Source: Chamaecyparis obtusa
Lineage: Eukaryota; Streptophyta; Pinopsida; Cupressales; Cupressaceae
NCBI GenBank assembly: GCA_027943335.1
Contig: BSBK01007035.1
Span: forward strand, 124,001 to 188,000
Reading direction: 5' to 3'
DNA length: 64,000 nt
Part shown: positions 40,401 through 49,400 of the stretch, in pieces
How positions within the stretch are numbered: position 1 is the first letter of the stretch
Layout of the letters: every line of letters starts with the position of its first letter
Translations under genes and position numbers: made by a program
Notes under the pieces: generated by a model
Databases searched by the model: none
What the model was told of the DNA's origin: nothing
What the model saw: only the letters and a program-made list of their open reading frames with translations

Positions 40401-43400
40401 TTGAAATGAAAGATCTTGGCATGCTACACTACTTCCTTGGCCTTGAAGTATGGCAAAACTCAGATGGCATCATCCTAAGTTAAGGGAAATATGCTATTGA
40501 CATTCTGAAGAGGTTTGAGATGTTGGACTGTAGATCCATGGCTACTCCTATGGAAGTAAATCTGAAAAGGCTGCATGATGACTCAATTAATTCAGATTTG
40601 GTTGATCCTTCCATTTACAGTCAACTCATTGGTTCACTGATGTACTTGGTCAACACAAGACCTGACATATGTTTTGCCGTTAACACGTTAAGTCAATTCA
40701 TGTGTGAACCAAGGCACATTCATCATATGGCAGCCAAGCATGTATTGAGATATGTTCGTGGCACCATTGGATATGGACTCAAGTACTCCTCTTGCACTAA
40801 GCTGAAGTTGCAGGGATTCTCTGATTCGGTTTGGGCAGGTTGTGTGTCTGATAGGAAGAGCACTTCAGGTAGCTGTTTCAATCTTGGTTCCGTTGTGATT
40901 TCCTGGAGCAGCAGGAAACTGTCTTGTGTAGCTCAAAGCACAGCTGAGGCAGAATATGTGACAGCATGTATGGCTGCCAAAGAAATCGTATGGCTTCGTA
41001 AATTGCTTGGAGGATTGTTTGGACAGCCTGTCGAGCCTTCTGTTATCATGTGTGATAATCAAAGCTGCATAAAGCTTTCAGTCAATCCAGTATTTCATGA
41101 CAGGTCCAAACATGTGGAAATCAAGTTTCATTACTTGAGAGACCTGGTACAAAGGAATGCAATTGAACTAAAGTACATTCCTACTGAAGAACAAATTGCG
41201 GACATCCTCACCAAGCCTCTTCCAAGGGTGAAGTTCTGTTACTTTCGAGAACAACTTGGTTTAGTGGAAAATGAAGCTCTTGCTGAGAAGGCACCTCAGG
41301 CAGATTGCTCCATCTCTTTTATGCATTCTTCTCTGGGAGAAGTTTGAGGTGAAAGCCCTTGACCCACCCTCTGCGTGTAGGCAAGGTGGTTACTGCATTC
41401 TTCTCTGGGAGAAGTTTGAGGTGAAAGCCCTTGATCCACCCTCTACGAGTAGGCGTGGTGGAGTCACCCTCTGCGTGTAGGCAAGGTGATAATACATTCT
41501 TCTCAGGGAGAAGTTTGAGGTGAAAGTCCTTGACCCACCCTCTGGAAGCAGCCATGGTGGGAGTCACTTATGTGAGCTCTAAAATTTTGTTTTTGATCTT
41601 TAAATGATCATGTTGAACATTTTGTTATGATATTATGCTATAATAAATGTTTTGTCATTATCTCTCTTTCATCCTTTGGGATGAGCTGTGGTGAAGTTCT
41701 TTGGTTAATGATAACTAATTTTCAATGTTCATTGAGGTTATCTACTGATGTTGTTTCTTTGCAGCTGAGTGCATTTGTTCAGGTGAACTTCTCCGAAGGT
41801 CTCTCTCTTGCTAAGAGGGAGTGTTGATTTTTGTAGCAGCGAGTGAGACTATATTTACATTACGCGTATGTGTATGTGTTGCTCTCACGTGGCGGCACCT
41901 TCACTCAAGACTCAATCTATTATTTGGCAGTTGGATATGGTTGTAGTCACCTTCGTCTAAGCGATTGCCTTGAATGTTCATCGTGACTCACAACCGTTAC
42001 GCACCCTTGGCATTCGCAGTGTGATGACCTTGTGTTTTCCTCTTGGCACACGTTACTCACTCGGGCCCTCTCCTTCGTGGGTAACGGTCACAGTGGTGAC
42101 GCTTCACCCTGCTGGCTGTAACGCCAAGCAAGGTGAAGCGTCACCTTACTTGGCATCTTTTGGCTCCCGCTAAGGCAAGTTTTGATCATACGGTTTTGAT
42201 TACTCCGCATTCACGAAAAAGGAAATGCAATGTGAAGACTATGAGTGTGTAATGTGCCTTCTCATTTGATGGGTCTGCATATGTTTTAATATCATGACTC
42301 CATTGCTATCGTGATTCGGTGCAGATATTTCTGTATGTGTTCTCGACGCCTATAGCCTCATCAGTTTACGTTAAGTGTGTGTTCATGCATATGTGAATCT
42401 GCTCTGCATTATGATCGCGGTTTGGGTGTCTCTTCTCACGTGATCATTTTCAGGCACAAGTGCGTTTTCAGCATTTCATGCATCTGCATGTATATCAGTG
42501 TATTGGTTTTGCTCATTTAAGCTCCAATTATTGTCTGTAACTTCTTGCGTGAAGTATATCTTTGTGTTGCATTGGGTTATCATTCCTCATCCTTTTGGAT
42601 GCACTCATGCTTTGTATTTTATCATTTATACATAAATAAAGGAGTACTATTTTGTGGGCTGGGTTGTTTCCCTCTGCCAAGAGGGTTTTTCCCAGGATAA
42701 TCGGAGGTGTGTTATCAGGATTTTGTTTTGTACATCTTTCTGGTTAAGTTTTGAACAATTACAACTACAGAAAAGTAAGAAACATACAATGGAATTAATC
42801 ACAATGGTGAGTTTTAGATATATTATATAATGGATGGCCAATTTCATTAAGAGTAAAACAGAGATCACACAGCAGTGAAAAGAAACCGCATGATAAGATA
42901 GTAATTCACAACGACAACCATGATAGAAATCGCATGATAATTAATGATAAATGTGTTCATTGAGTATAAACAAATTAAGTATAGCTAATTGATGAGCTGT
43001 CGTTACAATTAGTTATATTCATTAACAGAGGTGCATTCTGAAGTGATACGAGGCAGCGATAATGGATAAAACAATATTAAAATGTGCTAAGTCAGCAAAT
43101 GGTCGAAGGTGAGATTTATTAAGACAGCGATTTGTTTTGAAATAAAGATTGTTTTGAAGATGCCTCCTTTCACAATGATAACTCCTTGAAAGTTCGCTCC
43201 CTTATTGAAAGGATATGATATAAAATTATTATAAAGAGTTTAATGAAAAGTGTGTTGTGTGTAGACAAAAGAAAAGACTAATCAGGTACATACACCAGAG
43301 TGAGAAGAGGAAGAATTAAAACATCATTTCAGGTTTGAGGAAGGAGTAGATAAAGAAGCAATTGTAGTTTTTTGTGAAAGATATGTAATCAGATCATAGA

Positions 43401-46400
43401 GGAACTATATAGAAGGTTTATAACAGTATAGAATTGTGATCAGTTCTACAATTGATTCAAAACGGAGTTTATATAGAAGAGATTGTATTCTCTTTGTAGC
43501 AGATTGGTGATCAGGGTTATAGCAGACTTGTGTGAGAATTAATTCAGATTGACAAGGGAGTTGCAACTCTTGCGATTATTATATGAACAAGGGGTCAGTG
43601 CCTCTATTTGAATGAGGGGTTGGTGCCTCTAAAATGTAAAGAAATTATTATTTATATAAAGAAAACATATTGCTGCAGAAATTGTGTTATTATCGTTCAT
43701 TGCTTTTGAATAGTGGTTGTAATTACAATTAATAAAGTTTACATTTGAAAAAGTGATTGTTATGCCGATTCACTCCCCCTCTTAGTATAATTGTGTGCTC
43801 AACACTAATTAGGGTTAACTATTAAGTCCTTTTCTTAAGTAGGTCAAAAATAAAATCAATAGTTCAACATTGCATTTCTATATGTATGTGCCTTTAACAA
43901 CTTCATGTCTACTATAAGCATGCTTACTCCATGTGTATTATAACATATATGCTAAGTTACCTTGGCCTTCCAAGACGGGGGGACGAGGAAACGGGTTTCT
44001 AGGACGGGTTTTTTTTCCTGGAGCAGGGGACAATAGTGTGATCTTTTGCAACAATTAATTGAAACATAGTGGAGTTGATCTTTTGCATAAATGCTGTCAA
44101 ATTACAATTATCATACACAGAGCATACTTAAGTTATCCACAGAGTATACTTGGTTATCTAGAAATAGGTTGCATTAATCCATATGAATCAAACAGTTATT
44201 ACAATACATGTATACTTTAAAACGTTGTTGCAGTTTCAAATGTTCAATACAATCATGTTAGCAAATGTGACGAGATAACCCTTACAACAAGAAGGTTTCG
44301 CTAGAGAGATGCAAACAATGTGGAGACATTCTCCCCATGATACATGAAGGGTGTTATTTTGCAAATTTTTCAACACTTCATCACCTTTCTGTAACTAGAT
44401 AGTGTGATTAAAGCCCTAGAAAATCTTTGCACCCTGTGTAGCCTCTATCCCCCACCAACAAAACCAACCTCCTCATAAGGGATTCCAAACCTTAACAAAT
44501 GTTGGGCATGAAACCCTCACTTATGGTATTGTAGCAATGTTGGATTTGTGGCTAAGAATGAATCTCGCCTAAAATGGGCATCATAGATTAAATGATTGGT
44601 TAATTGTTGATTTTTGGTAGTTGCGAATCTTCCAACATTCATAATGTTAGTTGTAAATTAAAGCTAGGCACTTGACTTTTCCACCCAAACTAATTTCCAA
44701 AAATTGCGACTTTTGGTTCTTGGTGTTAGTTGGGCCCTGAGATGTGGGAGAAAATTTCTCAATGGGAAGTGGGAGCGGGTGGGGACTTGGAATTGGTATT
44801 AGAAGGTTCCAAGTTCCATGTTCTACTTGGGTCTTGAACCTTGAGGAGGAAATAGGAGTGGCGAGGACTTGGAATTGGAACCTTTGAGGTTCTAGTTCCC
44901 AAGCTCCACCTAGGATGTGACATTGAGGAAGAAATATTGAAGTGGGAATTGGGAGTGGGTGAGGGCTTGGAATCGGAACCTTTGAGGTTTCAAGTTCGAA
45001 GTTTCACTTGGAACCTAAGATTGGATAGGGAACAATGGAGCAGTAGACAAAGGAAACGAGGCTTGGGAGGCGGAAGGGAACAAGGATATCATTTCAAAGA
45101 TCATGCCGAGCCCTGACACTTGATAAGGACTAGAAGAAGATTGGTAGGGGCAAAGAAGGGAGATGAACTGGGACTTGGAACTGAAGGTTCCATGTTCTTG
45201 TTGGGGCTTGACCAAAACGTCAACTCCAAAACTTTTGCAAGTCCCAACACTCAATATATTAGTAATTACCAACTATTATTGATTGGTACTTGAATACATG
45301 GTACACCATGATAATTAAAGCAACCAATTATTTAAAAAAAATACTAAAAGTTTACAAATAACTGATATAATAATTACAACAGCCATTAATATTGCAATCA
45401 ACAAATTAAAATTTACACAAATAACAAATCTTTCACAATAATAATTGACAACCAATAGTATGTGAATATAATTTGCCAAAGAAATTCAAACTCTCAATAA
45501 TGTCGATATGAAATTTGCTTGCAAATCTTAATTGTTCTCTAGCTGAAACACAATTGTGATCCTTGTGTAGAATTTGTCCAATTGGAGATGAGGTTTTGTT
45601 CTTAAATTCAAAGAGGTTTTGAGAGCCTTTTGTTCTCCAAAAATTATTAACCAAGGTTTGCCATTGTTGAATGCAAATTTGAAATTTGATTTAGAAAATG
45701 ATGATAATACATAATGGATGATTTGAAGTAAATCATGACTTCTTTTATAAGCACCTTACTTTGGGTCCTCTATTTTGTTTATTTCTTATTTATTTTTCTT
45801 TTTTTCAAGCATTCAAAAATACTTCTAAATTATATCCAAAGGCCTCTTTTTGTAGAAGTGTTAAAAACAATTATTTAAATATCACATTTCCAATTCCAAA
45901 ATAAAGTGATTAGCCCAACGTAAAATAGTGTTTTTTTTTGGTCAGTAATAAAGTTATTTTATTAATATTAAACCGGGATAGGCTTGGCCCAGTCCAAGGG
46001 TAGTCACAACAAGGGTACCACCATCTTGAAATGAGCAGTCAACAACAATAGAATCCATTAACAGATCTCAAGTGAAGAAAGCTATCCCAATTTAAAATGC
46101 AAAACATATGTTAATCCTTAACTTTGTCCCTACCCTAGTATGGGATTGAAGGGTCATATCAAAAGGTTCATTCCTCACTTTCTTCTCCTTTTTCCTTTTC
46201 ACAGTATGCCATCTGTCTTCAATTCTAGCAGCCTCATTCTGCCAATCTACATAAATTTTTGTTGAGGAGTGGCGCCTGATTGTTTACATCTTAATCCTCA
46301 TGTTGGAGCAGGCCATCCTCAACTAAAGTCAAATCCGGCTCATGAGAGCCTAGGGATCTAGATTTTTCTCTCCCTTCTGGAGTAACATCACCATTACTAG

Positions 46401-49400
46401 GTTGCAACTCCTTATCAACCCCATCCAACCTGGTAGTGTTGCTATGCTTCGCTGGTTGAACATCTTGCGATAGAGATTTTGAAAGCTTCTGTAGGTGGTC
46501 CCCTGCAACAACCTAGGAAAAACTCTTTTTGTTTCTCCCCTTTCTTTTCTACTGTATAGTGCTATTGAGCAACATCTTTCCACCAAAACACTTCCCTCTG
46601 TATCCTCTCTTTACCACACATCGCTGCCATATGCCCTATTTGGAAGCATCATTTGCATCTAAATGGGATCCCTTCGTAATCCAAAGGCTGCACCCAATAA
46701 CCACATGAGGTTTTGATTGTGGTTTCTGCAGGAAGCCCTTCAGAAATATCCATTTCGACTAAAATACGGGCAAAGATCGAATATAAAAGATTAGAGGAAC
46801 CTTCATCCACCAGCAAAAAATTTCCTAGCGAGTTCTCAACTGCCTCAAGACAAGAATCAAACCATAAATGAAGAGGAAAACTAGGAAGCCTTATCTAGAG
46901 TGGAATTCTGTCGGAAACTTCAGAACTTGGACAGAAATATGGATGCCAAGGTTTTAGCATTAGCATGAACTTTTCCTCCCAACACCAAACATGTTCGCAC
47001 AAAATCTTTTTTCTATATTGAATGTTCTAAAAAACCACAATGAAAAACCCCTTTGCTGCAGGGTACATCTAGACACAGCCGACAAGTATGGGTTCCCAGT
47101 TGTTTGATATCCAAGAATGCAAATCATTCAAGCTTGGCCACAGGCCCCCGAATCGTCCAATTAAACCCAACTCAGAAAAAACTGTGACATTATGAGCAAT
47201 TTCTTCTTTAGCCTCTGCGTCCAAATCCACAGAGAAAGTTTTATTCCTAGCCGGTTACTGAGAGGGGGGGGGGGGGGGGGGGGGGGTGAATCAGTAAATA
47301 CTATTTCTTTTGCAATTTCACACTTGTACAAAGATTCTTGCAAGATAAACAGAATGTAAACAATCATTCACAAACAAAAATAGAAATACTCAGATCAACA
47401 CATCATGTATACGTGGAAACCTTCGGTTAGAAGGAAAAAACCACGGTGAGACAGAGCTCACAACTTCACTACTGCAGTAATAAAGGTACCCGGTTAAGAG
47501 CTTACAAAGCACTTGCAAGAGTGCTACCTGGTAAAAGGATTTGGTAGAAGATCGGTTAAGATCTTAACTCTGTTAGGAGCCGCTTTGTTAAAGGACTTTC
47601 AACATCAACAAAGATGTTACCCGGTTAAAGGATTTATACAAAGAACTTGTTAGGGTTCACCTTGATAGAGGGATTTGAATATGCTTTCACAGTATAAAAG
47701 CAATGATCTTAATTGACACTCTTTGTTTGATTAGATCATACTTGTTGATCTTCCTGTTCTGCCTGGCTGTTGATGCTTTCTGCCTTTCACCTTTGTGACT
47801 GTAGCTCTTCTCTCAGAAGATGTCTCTCTCTTGCTCTGTATAATCAACAACTAATTTCTTGCGTCTTATGACCTGTATTTATGCAAAATTCATCTCAATG
47901 AAACCCTAACTCATAGAATTGCCAGGCTGTAAACTCGACCTTAAATCATGCAACAAAGAAAAAGATTTGCGTTTTGATCTTGAGTTTACCTTGAAACATC
48001 CGCATAGAAATAAAATTAACTCCTGTTAAAAAGCTAACTCCAGTTCTGAATGGTGGATGCTCCGCATATTCTGGTTTTAACTTAAACAACTCTACATAAT
48101 CCTGTGCGGATTTTTATGCAGTTCGACCAGTATCAATCTTATAGCCGGTCCATCCCTGTAAGCAATATAAGACTGGTACAATGTACTTTGTTCGGTCTAC
48201 CGGTGCATCTCCTCTGTTTAGTCTACCGGTGCATATACTCTGTTTCTAGTCTACCGGTGCCTATAAAGTAATACAAGTGATCTACTGGTGAACCTCTACC
48301 GGTGAGAATGGTGTTTGCATCTATTTTCACTAATGACAACTTAAATTTACTAACAAAAGCCTTGTAGATAAAGGCAAAGACACCCCAGATGAAAAATTCA
48401 GTTGTTGATGAAACCCTTGCGACAGTTGAGAAGTCCATGGGAGGGGCTGTGTCTAAGATCCCCCAACAACCTTCCATTTATCTCCTCTCTGGGTGTCATC
48501 ATTTAGATGCGAGTGCACATCATTTATTACTGCCGCCGCACCAGGAAAACCTAACTCTTGCCACCGCTGCACCTTTGTTGAAAGCTCATTATCAGCATTC
48601 TGGGGACCCTTAGCCGGAGCATCCCCAAACCCTTGCTGCAAGAGATCATTCTTCATGCCCAAATCAGTCTCAGGTTGGGTTGAAATAATCTGGCTATCTG
48701 CCTGACAGGAGGAGTCTCCTTCCTCAAAAAAGAAATCCCATTGATGCATCCTCTGCAACAAAGTGTTGTCCATTGGTATCCCACGACTTTTGCTTGGCAT
48801 CCATGGTGGAAATGGGTGGCCAAGACGGGTGGAACAGGAAAAATGAACCTTGTTTTTAGGCAGGGGAAAAACCCTAGCTCCAACACCTGTAGATTTCGCT
48901 CTGCTCTGTAGCACCATTCTCAGAATGAAAGTTCTTGGGTCACTTTCTATTTTGCCCCTACCATAAAATAGTGTTAATTCTATAAGTGACATTACAGAAT
49001 TTTGTATCAGAAAATATGTCTATTTTATCCTTTTGCGTGCAATAGCACTACAGTAAATGATATTGGCTTTTGATTAAATAACACTGCCAAAAATATTAGC
49101 ATATTTGCTGATTTCCATGCATTTTTGCAGTTGATTCAAGGGAAACTGATGTTTGAATTTAAATCTTGGGCAGAAGTGGAAGCAAATGTGCACAAGATGA
49201 TCCTAATGTGGGTTTTTAACATATGATTTCTGCCTGCAGGTATGCTTGGGGCCTATAATGTATGCACGCACCTTTGTCCTTGTAGGTGATCATTACCAGC
49301 TTCCTCCATTGGTTCGGGTAAGTTAGAAATGTATGTTTTTTTTTCTTTGGAACTCGGTATCCCTAAAGCATTGATTTATTATGTAATTGTTTGCAATGCC

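Larger units (their letters stand above)
36236..42757 (+). mobile_element. Full-length Ty1/copia retrotransposon (copia-2), young
   Basis: 6.5 kb, plus strand, flanked by ATTAC (36231-36235 and 42758-42762). Two 936-bp LTRs run from TGTTGATTTTT to AACA. The PBS is immediately internal and the PPT immediately before the 3' LTR. One continuous gag-pol frame has four in-frame stops and no frameshift. It sits in the 20.8-kb intron of DNA2, in the same orientation as the gene. Confidence 0.96.
45933..48963 (-). mobile_element. L1-type LINE carrying ORF1 only, split by a solo LTR
   Basis: A minus-strand insertion bounded by the 12-bp direct repeat TAAAATAGTGTT (45921-45932 and 48964-48975), with a short poly(A) on its 3' side (T run on the plus strand after 45932). 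Without the nested LTR it is about 1.9 kb. It encodes only an ORF1-type protein and runs directly into a 3' UTR; no endonuclease or RT is present. Confidence 0.85.

Noticed and set aside
48389..48705. Plus-strand ORFs of 70-74 residues
   Set aside because: Antisense shadows of the LINE ORF1 on the minus strand.
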